Shown: positions 34,901-42,809, counted from the stretch's first letter. The stretch: 64,000 nucleotides of DNA from Pararhodobacter aggregans (GCF_003075525.1 NZ_QDDR01000001.1:186001-250000); one strand, 5' to 3'. Notes: generated by a model not told the origin, from the sequence alone. A program made the numbers and translations.

Positions 34901-35367
34901 CCACGGTTTTCGGGCTGGGGCCGCTGCTGTTCGAACGCTCGAACGACGCGCAATTCCTGCGCCCGACGGTGGTGACGCTGTCCTACGGGCTGGGTTTCGG
35001 CATGGTGCTGGTGCTGCTGATCGTGCCGGCGCTGCTGGCCTCGGGCCATGATCTGAGCCGCGCGGTGCGGTCGCTGCGTCGCGCCTTCCGCATGCCCGCG
35101 GGCCAGGTCGGGCGGGGGCTGAGGGCGCTGCCCTTCGCCGCGGCGGCGCTGGTGCTGGTGGCCTTCGGGCTGAGCATGGGCTGGACGCTGGTCTACGAGC
35201 GTCCGGGGCCGCTGACGGCGCTGGTCTGGGGCGGGGGCGAGGGGCTGGTCGCGGGCTTTGTCGTCTTCGCGGCGACGGTGGGCGCAGGGCTGGTGCTGCT
35301 CTGGGGGCTGGGCGGGTTGCTGATGCTGAAGCGGCCGGCGGGACCCGAGGCGCCACCGGCCGAATGA
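31945..35367 (+). CDS. RND-family efflux permease with C-terminal membrane extension
   Basis: A 1140-aa proton-driven pump. It has the HAE1-like N-terminus (LFRYFTRHRTAANLLLVLMLAAGL), the FFPDIVVDSVSVTVPWPGAGSADVD porter region, and the membrane core motif GIVVDDAIVVGEHADWRHRALKEG with its double aspartate (about residues 401-424). The second half repeats the fold (GMAGIIINDSIVLVSTVDEYARDRG). Typical pumps end near residue 1040; this one has about 100 extra residues with two more hydrophobic helices (LPFAAAALVLVAFGLSMGW and GLVAGFVVFAATVGAGLVLL). An outer-membrane channel gene is not nearby. The substrate is unknown. Confidence 0.93.
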   Translation: MAKERMIAATSLGLFRYFTRHRTAANLLLVLMLAAGLVAVPRMHAQFFPDIVVDSVSVTVPWPGAGSADVDAAIVQIVEPVLMAVEGVTSTSSRASEGRAQITLEFEPGTDIERAAQDVQDAIDGISTLPADAEDARVSRSAWSDRVTNVIVSGPVAVEQLARFTDEFVARLFAAGITRASIQGIATPEVSVEVPAMRLVQYDVTLAEIATAIGNSVAADPSGEIAGGSQRVRTGQARRTPEEIGAIVLRSAADGSTLTVGDVASVTARSIDRDRAYYVGPSQAIVVRVNRSATGDAIGIQNSVQRVADEMVLSLPEGVDIQLANARAQEISARLNLLVKNGAQGLALVLVLLFLFLNARTALWVAMGIPVSMLSAVAVMYVAGMSLNMISLFALIITLGIVVDDAIVVGEHADWRHRALKEGPFEAAENAATRMGMPVLAASMTTIIAFGGLTVIGGRFGSMIADIPWTVIAVLIASVVECFLILPNHMAHALAGSARDHWYDWPSRQVNRGFDWFRARLFRPFMMLVIRARYVVLAGLMVLLAWSASMLISGQVQWRFFASPEQGTLSANFVMAQGATRDDTMAMMQELQRAANDLSARLEAEHGEWPMASIVAEVGGNAGRALAAADNAEPDRLGSLTIDLIGADHRPYSSFDFTAMLQQEVRQNPLLDELSFRSFGSGPGGDSLSVDLIGQDAETLKAAAEALKAQLEQFANVTGLEDSLAYDKEEMLLQLTPQGLALGFSTDALARELRQRLSGIEAATFPDGVRSAEIWVTLPEHERAADFLENTLLRSASGRYLPLGDIVQVETRQGFSSIQRENGLQLVTVSGVLDEEDPAAAAALLAQMQAEILPRLAEDFGITFRLSGLSEQESEFLSDALLGAIGCLIAIYLTLAWVFSSWLRPLVVMSVIPFGLIGVIYGHMAWGIALSMFSVVGIIGMAGIIINDSIVLVSTVDEYARDRGLFPSIADAAADRLRPVLLTTATTVFGLGPLLFERSNDAQFLRPTVVTLSYGLGFGMVLVLLIVPALLASGHDLSRAVRSLRRAFRMPAGQVGRGLRALPFAAAALVLVAFGLSMGWTLVYERPGPLTALVWGGGEGLVAGFVVFAATVGAGLVLLWGLGGLLMLKRPAGPEAPPAE

Positions 35368-35379
35368 TCGGCTGCGTCC

Positions 35380-36222
35380 TCAGCCGCCGGTGCAGCCCTG
35401 CGACCAGGACATCCGCCCCTCGCTGAGGACGGTAAAGGCGATGGTGGAGCGGTCGATCCCCACCGCCTCGCTGCGCCGGGGCGGGCGCAGGCTGGCTTGC
35501 GCGACCAGCTCGTCGCCCTCGCGCCAGGTGCGGCTTTCGGTGATCCGGTAGGGGCTGCCCGGCAGTTCGAGGATGATATCCTCGGCCCGGCCCTGCGGCG
35601 GCAGGGTGGCGCGCAGCGTCAGTTCCGCGCCGCGCCCCTCGGGCACCAGCCGGCAGGTGGCGCGGGTCAGCCCCGCCCTTGCGCCCGGCTGGGCAGCGGT
35701 ATCGAGCGCGCCCGAGATGCGGCGATCCCGCTCGCCCGGGCCGCGCAGCACGCCCTGGACCGTGACATCGGCCGGGACGCAGGTCTCGTTGCAGACGCCG
35801 ATCGACAGCGCGCCCAGCAGCGCCATCGGGCGGCCGGGGTCCTGGGCCGTGACCTGAAGCGGCAGGATCAGCTCGTCCTCGTAGCCATAGCTGCGATAGC
35901 CGTTCTGGTCGAACACCCGGGGCCGGGGCCAGATCGGCACCACCGAGGCCACGTTCTGCGACTGCCCCCAGTCGAGCCGCGGCGCGATCCCCGCCTCGCC
36001 CGGGATCCGCCAATAGGTGTGCCAGCCCGGCGTCAGGATCAGCCGCAGCGCGGCCATGCGGGTGCCGTTCTGCGTCGTCCAGCCCGGCAGGATCTCGGCC
36101 TCGACCACGGGATTGTCGACCCGGCCCTGGGCCGAGGCGGTGCCGGAAAGGCCAAGGCTGAGGGCGAGGGCGGACAGCGCCGTCCCAAGGGCGGCGCGGC
36201 GGGTGCGGTACATGACGGTCAT
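35380..36222 (-). CDS. Secreted DsbD-alpha-like (thiol:disulfide interchange N-terminal domain) protein
   Basis: A 280-aa exported protein. The signal peptide covers residues 1-31 (ALGTALSALALSLGLSGTASA). The mature domain matches the N-terminal domain of DsbD/ScsB: LTPGWHTYWRIPGEAGIAPRLDW, ELILPLQV, IGVCNETCVPADV with the CxxxC pair at about residues 143-147. No membrane or thioredoxin domain follows, so it is a free-standing periplasmic version. It may carry electrons in periplasmic thiol chemistry or help cytochrome c or copper handling. It is convergent with the RND pump gene and divergent from yqgE. Confidence 0.85.
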   Translation of the reverse strand: MTVMYRTRRAALGTALSALALSLGLSGTASAQGRVDNPVVEAEILPGWTTQNGTRMAALRLILTPGWHTYWRIPGEAGIAPRLDWGQSQNVASVVPIWPRPRVFDQNGYRSYGYEDELILPLQVTAQDPGRPMALLGALSIGVCNETCVPADVTVQGVLRGPGERDRRISGALDTAAQPGARAGLTRATCRLVPEGRGAELTLRATLPPQGRAEDIILELPGSPYRITESRTWREGDELVAQASLRPPRRSEAVGIDRSTIAFTVLSEGRMSWSQGCTGG

Positions 36223-36342
36223 GCCCCGTGCTTAGCAGATGCGCCCGGGGCGAAAAGTCACAAATCGGCGAGAGGGGCGGGGACCCTGCCTTGGCTTTTG
36301 GGCCGGGGCGGGCCACATTGAGGGGGCGCTGGCCCAGACAGA

Positions 36343-36912
36343 ATGACCATGACCTTCGACCTGACCGGAAAACTGCTGATCTCGACACCCTCGATGGGGG
36401 ACCGGCGGTTCACGCATTCGGTCATCTATCTGTGCGCCTATGGCAGCGAGGGGGCTTTCGGGCTGGTGCTGAACCGGCCGCTGCCGCATCTGACGCTGGG
36501 CGATGTGCTGGACCAGATCGGCATCGACGAGCACGGCCCGCATGCGGAAAACCCGGTCCTGTCGGGCGGCCCCGTCGAGACGCAGCGCGGCTTCGTCCTG
36601 CATACCGCGGGCAGCGCCGAGGACGCCTCGGCCACGCTGCTGCCGGGCGGCCTGATGCTCAGCGCCTCGACCGACATCCTGCGCGCCATTGCCCGGGGCG
36701 AGGCGCCCGCGCGCTGGCTGCTGGCGCTGGGCTATGCCGGCTGGGGTCCGGGGCAGCTGGAGGCCGAGATCGCCCAGAACGCCTGGCTGACCGCGGCCGC
36801 GCCCGAGGATCTGGTCTTCGCCGCGACGCCGGGCGAGCATCAGTGGAACGGTGCGCTGCGGTCGATGGGGGTCGATCCCCTGAGCCTGTCGACGGTGGCC
36901 GGGCGGGCCTGA
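36343..36912 (+). CDS. YqgE/AlgH family protein (DUF179)
   Basis: A 189-aa protein of the conserved YqgE/AlgH family: LTGKLLISTPSMGDRRFTHSVIYLCAY, GAFGLVLNRPLP, VLSGGPVETQRGFVLHT, YAGWGPGQLEAEIAQNAWL. The function is not established. The gene lies divergent from the DsbD-alpha-like gene and convergent with the MarR gene 4 bp away. The ATG at 36349 is an equally possible start because no clear Shine-Dalgarno precedes either. Confidence 0.93.
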   Translation: MTMTFDLTGKLLISTPSMGDRRFTHSVIYLCAYGSEGAFGLVLNRPLPHLTLGDVLDQIGIDEHGPHAENPVLSGGPVETQRGFVLHTAGSAEDASATLLPGGLMLSASTDILRAIARGEAPARWLLALGYAGWGPGQLEAEIAQNAWLTAAAPEDLVFAATPGEHQWNGALRSMGVDPLSLSTVAGRA

Positions 36913-36916
36913 GGGC

Positions 36917-37411
36917 CTATTCGCTGTCGGGCAGGGCTTCGGTCACGATCCTGAGTTCGTTCAGCATATCGAGCAGGAGCATCATCTTCTCCTCGCCGAA
37001 GGCCTCGTCGATCTCGCGTCGCGAGGATTCCGAGGCTCCCACCAGCCGGTCGAACAGCGCCTGACCCTCGGGCGTCAGCGTCACCATGTGGCGCCGCGCG
37101 TCGTCGCATTCGACCGGGCGGATCAACCCGCGTTCCGACAGTGCCCGCAGGATCCGGGTCAGCGAGGGCGGCAGGATCACGCAGCGCTGGCACAGCGTGC
37201 CCGCGTCCAGCGCGTCGCCATCGGCCAGCGCCCTCAGCACCCGCCATTGCGGCAGCGACAGGTCGGCCTGATCGGCGTATTTCTTGAACCGTCGCATGGT
37301 CGATTCGCGCGCCCTGAGCAGCGCCACCGTCAGCGAGCGTTCGTAATATTCCTTGCCCGAGGGGATGCCCTCGGGAAGCGGGATCTGTGCACGTGCAGAA
37401 TCTGTTTTCAT
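36917..37411 (-). CDS. MarR-family transcriptional regulator
   Basis: A 164-aa winged-helix regulator: LTVALLRARESTMRRFKKYADQADLSLPQWRVLRALADGDALDAGTLCQRCVILPPSLTRILRALSERGLIRP (ends given), then the wing DDARRHMVTLTPEGQALF. The sequence style resembles HpaR-type repressors of aromatic degradation, but no such pathway genes are adjacent. An inverted repeat TTGCG-N8-CGCAA lies 11 bp upstream of its start codon and may be its own operator. It is divergent from ileS over 284 bp. Confidence 0.88.
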   Translation of the reverse strand: MKTDSARAQIPLPEGIPSGKEYYERSLTVALLRARESTMRRFKKYADQADLSLPQWRVLRALADGDALDAGTLCQRCVILPPSLTRILRALSERGLIRPVECDDARRHMVTLTPEGQALFDRLVGASESSRREIDEAFGEEKMMLLLDMLNELRIVTEALPDSE

Positions 37412-37421
37412 ATGGTAACAA

Positions 37422-37439
37422 TTGCGCCTTCCATCGCAA
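37422..37439. promoter_or_regulatory. Candidate MarR operator
   Basis: TTGCG-N8-CGCAA, an 18-bp inverted repeat just upstream of the MarR-family gene. Size and arms are typical of MarR dimer sites, but with only 5-bp arms a chance match is possible. Confidence 0.3.
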
Positions 37440-37695
37440 ATGCAAGCGTTTTTTACACGGGTGAAGCAAAAAATGCCTGCCTGCGGTGCCTCCGGGCGGC
37501 GGATCGGTCGGTCACGGCCTCTTTACCCGGCAGTCGCGGCAGCCTATACGCCGCGACATGTACGTCGCTTGCGGCATCCTTCGTCGAATTAGCGGCCCGG
37601 CGCTCTGAGTCCAGAGTTGCCGGGACAAGGCGTATGGCGACCTGCGCCGACCTTTGCTATTCCCCCAGACGATCCAGATGACCGGAGCCCACGCG

Positions 37696-40584
37696 ATGTG
37701 TGCCGATACCCCCGACTACAAGGACACCCTGTTCCTTCCCGAAACCGATTTCCCGATGCGCGCGGGCCTTCCCGCCCGCGAGCCCGAATGGCTGGCGCGC
37801 TGGGAGCGGATCGGCGTCTACGAGCGCCTTCGCGAGAAGCCGGGCCGCAAGCCCTTCATCCTGCATGACGGCCCTCCCTATGCGAACGGGCATCTGCACA
37901 TCGGCCACGCGCTGAACAAGACCATCAAGGACATCATCGTCCGCTCGCACCAGATGATGGGTTTTGACAGCCGCTATGTGCCGGGCTGGGATTGCCACGG
38001 CCTGCCGATCGAATGGAAGATCGAGGAGCAATACCGCGCCAAGGGGCGGAACAAGGACGACGTGGATATCGTCGCCTTCCGCCAGGAATGCCGCAAATTC
38101 GCCGAGGGCTGGGTCGAGGTCCAGCGCGAGGAATTCAAGCGGCTGGGCGTGACCGGCACCTGGGACGACCCCTATCTGACCATGGATTTCCACGCCGAGG
38201 CGGTGATCGCCGAGGAATTCATGAAATTCCTGATGAACGGCGCGCTCTATCAGGGCTCGAAGCCCGTGATGTGGTCGCCGGTGGAAAAGACCGCCTTGGC
38301 CGAGGCCGAGGTCGAGTATCACGACCACACCAGCCATCAGGTCTGGGTGCGGTTCAAGCCGGTGAATGCGGTGCTGGACGGGGCCTCGGTGGTGATCTGG
38401 ACCACCACGCCCTGGACCCTGCCGCAAAACCGCGCCGTGGCCTATAATCCGGGGATCGATTACGCGATCTTCCGGGTGCTGTCGGCTGACGAGAAGGCGA
38501 CGGTGGCCGAGGGAGAGACGCTGGTTCTGGCCGAGGCGCTGGTTTCGGCGGTGATGGCGGCGGCCAAGGTCACCGGCTTCGAGAAGGTGCGCAGCGTGTC
38601 GGCCGGGGAACTCTCGGGCCTGGTGCTGGCCCATCCGTTCCGCGGCGTGGCCGAGGGCAATGGCGAATGGGACTATGACGTCCCCATGCTGCCGGGCGAC
38701 CATGTGACCGACGATGCGGGCACGGGCTTTGTGCATACCGCGCCCTCGCACGGCGACGACGATTATGTGCTGGGGCTGAAGCACGGCCTCAAGATGACCT
38801 ATAACGTCGAGCCGGACGGCAGCTACCGCGCCGATCTGCCGCTGTTTGCCGGTCAGCACATCATCACCCCGGACGGCAAGGAAGGCCCGGCCAATGTCAG
38901 CGTCATCAAGCAGCTGGCCTGGTCGGGTGCACTGCTGGCCAAGGGCAAGCTGAAGCATTCCTACCCGCATTCCTGGCGCTCGAAGGCGCCGGTGATCTAT
39001 CGCAACACGCCGCAATGGTTCGCCGCCATCGACAAGACGCTCGACGACGGGATGGGCCAGTATGGCGACACGATCCGCCAGCGGGCGCTGAAGTCGATCG
39101 AGGATCTGGTGAAGTTCACCCCGGTCTCGGGGCGCAACCGCCTGCATTCGATGATGGAGACGCGGCCCGACTGGGTGCTGAGCCGTCAGCGCGCCTGGGG
39201 CGTGCCGCTGACCTGCTTCGTCAGGAAGGGCGCGAAACCGGATGATGCGGAGTTCCTGCTCAAGGATCCGCGGGTCAATACCCGGATTCGTCTGGCATTC
39301 GAGGCCGAAGGCGCCGATGCATGGTATGTGCAAGGCTTCAAGGAAAAGGTGCTGAAAGACCTGCACGATCCGGACGCCTATGAGCAGGTTTTTGACATTC
39401 TGGACGTGTGGTTCGACTCGGGCTCGACCCATGCCTTCGTGCTGCGCGACCGGGCGGACGGCGTGCCGGACGGCATCGCCGATGTCTATATGGAAGGCAC
39501 CGACCAGCACCGCGGCTGGTTCCATTCCTCGATGCTGCAGGGCTGCGGCACCAAGGGGCGGGCGCCTTACCGCAACGTGGTGACCCACGGGTTCACGCTG
39601 GACGAGAAGGGCATGAAGATGTCCAAGTCCATCGGCAATACCGTGGTCCCGCAGGAGATCATCGACCAGTACGGCGCCGATATCCTGCGGCTCTGGGTGG
39701 CGCTGGCGGATTACACCCAGGACCAGCGCATCGGGCCCGAGATCCTGAAAGGCACCGCCGACAGCTACCGCCGGCTGCGCAACACGCTGCGCTTCATGCT
39801 GGGCGCGCTGGGCGATTTCGACCCGGCGCAGGCCGTCGCGCGCGAGGATATGCCCGAGCTGGAGCAGCTGATGCTGCACCGGCTGGCCGAACTCGACGCG
39901 CTGGTGAAGAAGTCCTATGCCGCCTTCGACTTCCAGGGCGTGTTCCAGGCGCTGTTCACTTTTGCGACCACGGACCTGTCGGCTTTCTATTTCGACGTGC
40001 GCAAGGATGCACTTTACTGCGATCCGAAGGGCTCGGCCGTGCGGCAGGCCTGCCTGACGGTGATGGATGCGCTGTTCCACCGGCTGACCACCTGGCTGGC
40101 GCCGATCCTGCCCTTCACCATGGAAGACGTCTGGCTGTCGCGCTTCCCCGGCGAGGGCGAGAGCGTGCATCTGCAGGACTTCCCGGCAACGCCCGACAGC
40201 TGGCTGGATGCCGAACTGGCGGCGCGGTCGGCCAAGGTCCGCGCCGTGCGCCGCGTGGTGACCGGCGCGCTGGAGGTGGAACGGCGCAACAAGACCATCG
40301 GCGCCTCGCTCGAGGCCGCGCCGACCGTCTATCTGTCGCCGGAACTGGCGCAGATCGTGACGAACCCCGACACTTTCGCCACGCTCTGCATCACCTCGTC
40401 GCTGACGCTGACGACCGATCCCGCCCCGGAAGGCGCCTTCATGGCAGAGGACGTGGCAGGGGTCGGCGTGGTCTTCCACCATGCCGAGGGCGAGAAATGC
40501 CAGCGCTGCTGGAAGATCCTGCCCGATGTCGGCAGGCACAAGCACCCCGGCACCTGCGCCCGCTGCGACGCGGCGTTGGGCTGA
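37696..40584 (+). CDS. ileS: Isoleucine--tRNA ligase
   Basis: A class I synthetase of 962 aa from the chosen start. The HIGH motif is in YANGHLHIGHALNKT (about residue 60) and KMSKS in GMKMSKSIGNTV (about 640). The editing domain (WTTTPWTLPQNRAVAYNPG, TAPSHGDDDYVLG) and a C-terminal zinc-binding tail (CQRCW ... CARCD) are present. The frame opens earlier, but ATG 37696 (MCADTPDYKDTLFLPETDF) follows CCGGAG at 7 bases and matches Rhodobacterales IleS N-termini. A REP palindrome follows 6 bp after its stop. No T-box was seen. Confidence 0.97.
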   Translation: MCADTPDYKDTLFLPETDFPMRAGLPAREPEWLARWERIGVYERLREKPGRKPFILHDGPPYANGHLHIGHALNKTIKDIIVRSHQMMGFDSRYVPGWDCHGLPIEWKIEEQYRAKGRNKDDVDIVAFRQECRKFAEGWVEVQREEFKRLGVTGTWDDPYLTMDFHAEAVIAEEFMKFLMNGALYQGSKPVMWSPVEKTALAEAEVEYHDHTSHQVWVRFKPVNAVLDGASVVIWTTTPWTLPQNRAVAYNPGIDYAIFRVLSADEKATVAEGETLVLAEALVSAVMAAAKVTGFEKVRSVSAGELSGLVLAHPFRGVAEGNGEWDYDVPMLPGDHVTDDAGTGFVHTAPSHGDDDYVLGLKHGLKMTYNVEPDGSYRADLPLFAGQHIITPDGKEGPANVSVIKQLAWSGALLAKGKLKHSYPHSWRSKAPVIYRNTPQWFAAIDKTLDDGMGQYGDTIRQRALKSIEDLVKFTPVSGRNRLHSMMETRPDWVLSRQRAWGVPLTCFVRKGAKPDDAEFLLKDPRVNTRIRLAFEAEGADAWYVQGFKEKVLKDLHDPDAYEQVFDILDVWFDSGSTHAFVLRDRADGVPDGIADVYMEGTDQHRGWFHSSMLQGCGTKGRAPYRNVVTHGFTLDEKGMKMSKSIGNTVVPQEIIDQYGADILRLWVALADYTQDQRIGPEILKGTADSYRRLRNTLRFMLGALGDFDPAQAVAREDMPELEQLMLHRLAELDALVKKSYAAFDFQGVFQALFTFATTDLSAFYFDVRKDALYCDPKGSAVRQACLTVMDALFHRLTTWLAPILPFTMEDVWLSRFPGEGESVHLQDFPATPDSWLDAELAARSAKVRAVRRVVTGALEVERRNKTIGASLEAAPTVYLSPELAQIVTNPDTFATLCITSSLTLTTDPAPEGAFMAEDVAGVGVVFHHAEGEKCQRCWKILPDVGRHKHPGTCARCDAALG

Positions 40585-40590
40585 GACCTG

Positions 40591-40634
40591 GTAGGATGGG
40601 CAATATTGCCCATCCTACGCCCCCATCCTACGCC
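40591..40634. repeat. REP-like palindrome 3 plus partial copy
   Basis: A perfect 28-bp palindrome at 40591-40618, identical in core (GGGCAATATTGCCC) and foot (GTAGGATG) to copy 2a at 17.5 kb. The string CCCATCCTACGCCCC that ends it is repeated directly afterwards as a half copy. It sits between ileS and ogt and could also act as a 3' hairpin for ileS. Confidence 0.75.
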
Positions 40635-40677
40635 CCCGGGGCTGGGCGGTCGGCGGGCGTTATGCCATGCTGCCGCC

Positions 40678-41133
40678 ATGCCCGCCCTCACCCTCGACAC
40701 CCCGACCGGCGCCTTCACGCTCATCGAGCGCGACGGCGCTCTGGTCTCCGCGCGCTGGGGCGGCGCGCGGGGGCAGGACGAGACGCCGCTCCTGCGGGAA
40801 GCCGCCCGCCAGGTGGCGGCCTATTTCGGGTCGGAGGATGCCGATTTCGACCTGCCGATCAGGATCGATGGCAGCGCCGCCCAGCAGGCGGCCTGCGCTG
40901 CCATGTCGGCCATTCCCCGCGGCGAGACCCGGACCTATGGCGCCATCGCCCGCGACCTCGGCGTCAGCGCCCAGGCCATGGGGCAGCTTTGCGGGCGCAA
41001 CCCGATCCCGTTGATCGTGCCCTGTCACCGGGTTCTGGGGACCGGCGGACTCGGCGGGTTCTCGGCCCCGGGCGGGGTCGAGACCAAGGTCTGGTTGCTG
41101 CGGCACGAAAAGGCCGGGGGGCTTCTGATCTAG
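40678..41133 (+). CDS. ogt: Methylated-DNA--protein-cysteine methyltransferase
   Basis: A 151-aa suicide DNA repair protein that removes alkyl groups from O6-alkylguanine. The active-site motif is IVPCHRV (Cys at about residue 119), preceded by the DNA-binding helix region GETRTYGAIARDLGVSAQAMGQLCGRNPIP and followed by GTGGLGGFSAPGGVETKVWLLRHE. The upstream frame extension overlaps the REP repeat and is rejected. Its stop overlaps the stop of convergent pcs by 3-4 bp. Confidence 0.95.
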   Translation: MPALTLDTPTGAFTLIERDGALVSARWGGARGQDETPLLREAARQVAAYFGSEDADFDLPIRIDGSAAQQAACAAMSAIPRGETRTYGAIARDLGVSAQAMGQLCGRNPIPLIVPCHRVLGTGGLGGFSAPGGVETKVWLLRHEKAGGLLI

Positions 41134-41825
41134 AGCGTCTCGCGGTAGAGGAGCTGCTGCACGAAGCCCGCGCACATCAGGTAGACGCTGGTCACGATCA
41201 GACCCAGCGTCACCAGCGGCGGCTGGGTGAAATCGGTCCAGGCGGCGGCGGTGGCGAAGGCGACCCAGGCCAGCGCCATCGGCAGCGTCAGATAGCGCCA
41301 GCGCTGCGTCCGGACCGGATGCACGAATTTGACCCGCAGGAACATGGTCACCGACAGGATCACGACCACGCCGAGGATGACCCAGAAATCCGGCCGCGTG
41401 GCGAAGACCACCAGCGCCACCATGTTCCAGCAGGACGGAAAGCCCGAAAACGAGTAATCCGCCGTCTTCATCCGCGTGTCGGCGAAATAGAGGACCGAAG
41501 CGAAGGTGATGACGATGATCGCCGTCCAGCCGGTCCAGCCGGGCAGGAGGCCCGAGTTGAACAGGGCGAAGGCCGGGATGAAGACATAGGTCAGATAGTC
41601 GATGATAAGGTCCAGCAGGATCCCGTCGATGATCGGCGCCTTGGTCTTCACGTCGTATTTGCGCGCCATCGGCCCGTCGATCCCGTCGACGATCAACGCC
41701 ACGACCAGCCACAGGAACATCAGCGCCCATTCGGACTCGACCGCGGCCAGCATCGCCAGCATGGCGAAAACGGCCCCGGTGGCGGTGAACATATGGACGA
41801 AATAGGCGCGGAAGGTCTCGATCAT
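41130..41825 (-). CDS. pcs: Phosphatidylcholine synthase (CDP-alcohol phosphatidyltransferase)
   Basis: A 231-aa integral membrane enzyme that joins choline to CDP-diacylglycerol. The catalytic CDP-alcohol motif is seen as DGIDGPMARKYDVKTKAPIIDGILLDLIIDY (about residues 47-77, ends and aspartates given). Pcs-specific features are SFSGFPSCWNM and FLRVKFVHPVRTQRWRYLTL. About eight hydrophobic helices span the rest. Presence of pcs is typical of Rhodobacterales that make phosphatidylcholine. Confidence 0.93.
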   Translation of the reverse strand: MIETFRAYFVHMFTATGAVFAMLAMLAAVESEWALMFLWLVVALIVDGIDGPMARKYDVKTKAPIIDGILLDLIIDYLTYVFIPAFALFNSGLLPGWTGWTAIIVITFASVLYFADTRMKTADYSFSGFPSCWNMVALVVFATRPDFWVILGVVVILSVTMFLRVKFVHPVRTQRWRYLTLPMALAWVAFATAAAWTDFTQPPLVTLGLIVTSVYLMCAGFVQQLLYRETL

Positions 41826-41891
41826 GCCCTTGTCTGCCGGTTTTGGGCGCTTGGCGCAAGGACCTGAGCGGTCGGCGCTTCGCGAAATGCG

Positions 41892-41921
41892 ATGCCCCCG
41901 GCCTGGGGGGACCGGGGGCAT
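41892..41921. terminator. GC-rich hairpin upstream of pcs
   Basis: Perfect 10-bp stem ATGCCCCCGG / CCGGGGGCAT with a 10-base loop. It lies between the second small ORF (stop at 41940) and pcs. No strong T-run follows on either strand, so termination is possible but weakly supported. Confidence 0.4.
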
Positions 41922-41939
41922 GCCTGTGGCCGGCGTGCT

Positions 41940-42104
41940 TCAGGCAACCGAAGCAAGCGCCGGGGTCAGCTGGGCGGCCGGCGTGCTGCGCTCGGCGAGG
42001 GGCAGGGCAAGGCGGGGCAGCGGCGCGGCCTGCCCGCCCAGACCGATCAGCACCTGCAGGGCGAAAGCGGCCGAGAGGCGCAGGGCGAGGGTCCGGTCAG
42101 GCAT
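41940..42104 (-). CDS. Possible small hydrophobic protein (54 aa)
   Basis: A frame starting MPDRTLALRLSAAFALQVLI, with a hydrophobic, helix-prone N-terminal half that could be a membrane or signal segment, and a proline/alanine-rich tail ending PALASVA. Codon use is like the neighbouring genes. It starts 9 bp after the stop of the 26-aa ORF upstream on the same strand, suggesting a bicistronic small-protein unit downstream of the rpiB terminator. No homologue is known to me. Confidence 0.4.
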   Translation of the reverse strand: MPDRTLALRLSAAFALQVLIGLGGQAAPLPRLALPLAERSTPAAQLTPALASVA

Positions 42105-42113
42105 GGTCGTCTT

Positions 42114-42194
42114 TCAGCGGGGCGTCACGGGCAGGGCGGGACGCGGGGCGTGGAGTTTCGGCTTGGGCGAGAAAAGGGTGAAGCGGCGGGTCAT
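42114..42194 (-). CDS. Possible 26-aa basic peptide
   Basis: A frame starting MTRRFTLFSPKPKLHAPRPA and ending LPVTPR, basic and proline-rich. It has a good Shine-Dalgarno (GGAG about 7 bases upstream) and lies between the rpiB terminator and the 54-aa ORF. It could be a leader peptide or a small protein; its function is unknown. Confidence 0.4.
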   Translation of the reverse strand: MTRRFTLFSPKPKLHAPRPALPVTPR

Positions 42195-42246
42195 GGCAGT
42201 CTCCGGTGTTTCCTGCCCGTAGGTCGGGCGGGCAGGCGGGACGGTT

Positions 42247-42278
42247 CAAAGAAAAACAGCGCCCGGGAGGGGGCGCCG
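42247..42278 (-). terminator. Rho-independent terminator of rpiB
   Basis: On the minus strand a GCGCCC/GGGCGC stem is followed by TGTTTTTCTTT, about 25 bp after the rpiB stop codon. The T-run and spacing are good, so this is the clearest intrinsic terminator in the window. Confidence 0.75.
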
Positions 42279-42302
42279 CTTGCGGTCGGGTTCGGGTCGG
42301 GC

Positions 42303-42737
42303 TCAGCCCTCGATCATCGCCACCCGGGTAGCGTGGCGGCCGCCTTCGAACTCGGCGGCGAGGAAGGCCTCGGCGATTTCCAGCGCCAGACCCTCGCCCA
42401 CCACGCGGGCGCCGATCGACAGCATGTTGGCGTCGTTGTGCTGGCGGATCATCCGGGCCGAGAACGTGTCCGAGCAGACGCCGCAGCGGATGCCCGGCAC
42501 CTTGTTGGCGGCCATCATGATGCCCTGCCCGGTGCCGCAAAGGATGATCCCCAGATCGCACTCGCCCGAGGCGACGCGCTCGGCCGCGGCCTTGCCGTGC
42601 AGCGGGTAATGCGTGCTTTCGGGCGTGGTGGGGCCGATGTCGACCACCTCCCAGCCCAGCGTCGCGGCGTGGGAGGCGATGGCCTGGCGCAGCGCGATGG
42701 CGGCATGATCGCTGGAGAGGACGAGGCGTTTGCTCAT
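42303..42737 (-). CDS. rpiB: Ribose-5-phosphate isomerase B
   Basis: A 144-aa RpiB/LacAB-family isomerase that interconverts ribose-5-phosphate and ribulose-5-phosphate. Family features are LVLSSDHAAIALRQAI (substrate phosphate region), CGTGQGIMMAANKVPGIRCGVCSD with the catalytic cysteine (about residues 67-90) and RQHNDANMLSIGARV. It is a monocistronic unit ending at a strong terminator. A transaldolase-like gene for the same sugar pathway lies 2 kb away on the same strand. Confidence 0.95.
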   Translation of the reverse strand: MSKRLVLSSDHAAIALRQAIASHAATLGWEVVDIGPTTPESTHYPLHGKAAAERVASGECDLGIILCGTGQGIMMAANKVPGIRCGVCSDTFSARMIRQHNDANMLSIGARVVGEGLALEIAEAFLAAEFEGGRHATRVAMIEG

Positions 42738-42809
42738 GGCGGGATCCGTTGGCTGAAGGGGCGAGTCGCGTCCCCATAGCGCGTTTGGCCTGCGGGCGCC
42801 ACGCGGCGG

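Noticed and set aside
30337-35049. A 1570-codon open frame on the minus strand opposite the RND adaptor and pump genes.
   Set aside because: It is a shadow of well-identified genes in GC-rich DNA; the product is His/Arg/Gln-rich with no domains, and both plus-strand genes have full family matches.
37440-37695. A T-box or tRNA gene in the region upstream of ileS.
   Set aside because: No T-box consensus, antiterminator or cloverleaf could be found; T-boxes are also not expected in this group.
37657-40545. A 962-codon minus-strand frame opposite ileS, and similar long antisense frames opposite glmS, putA, purD, priA and the molybdoprotein gene.
   Set aside because: All are mirror frames of strong coding genes with high third-position GC; none has recognisable domains or a plausible start with Shine-Dalgarno.
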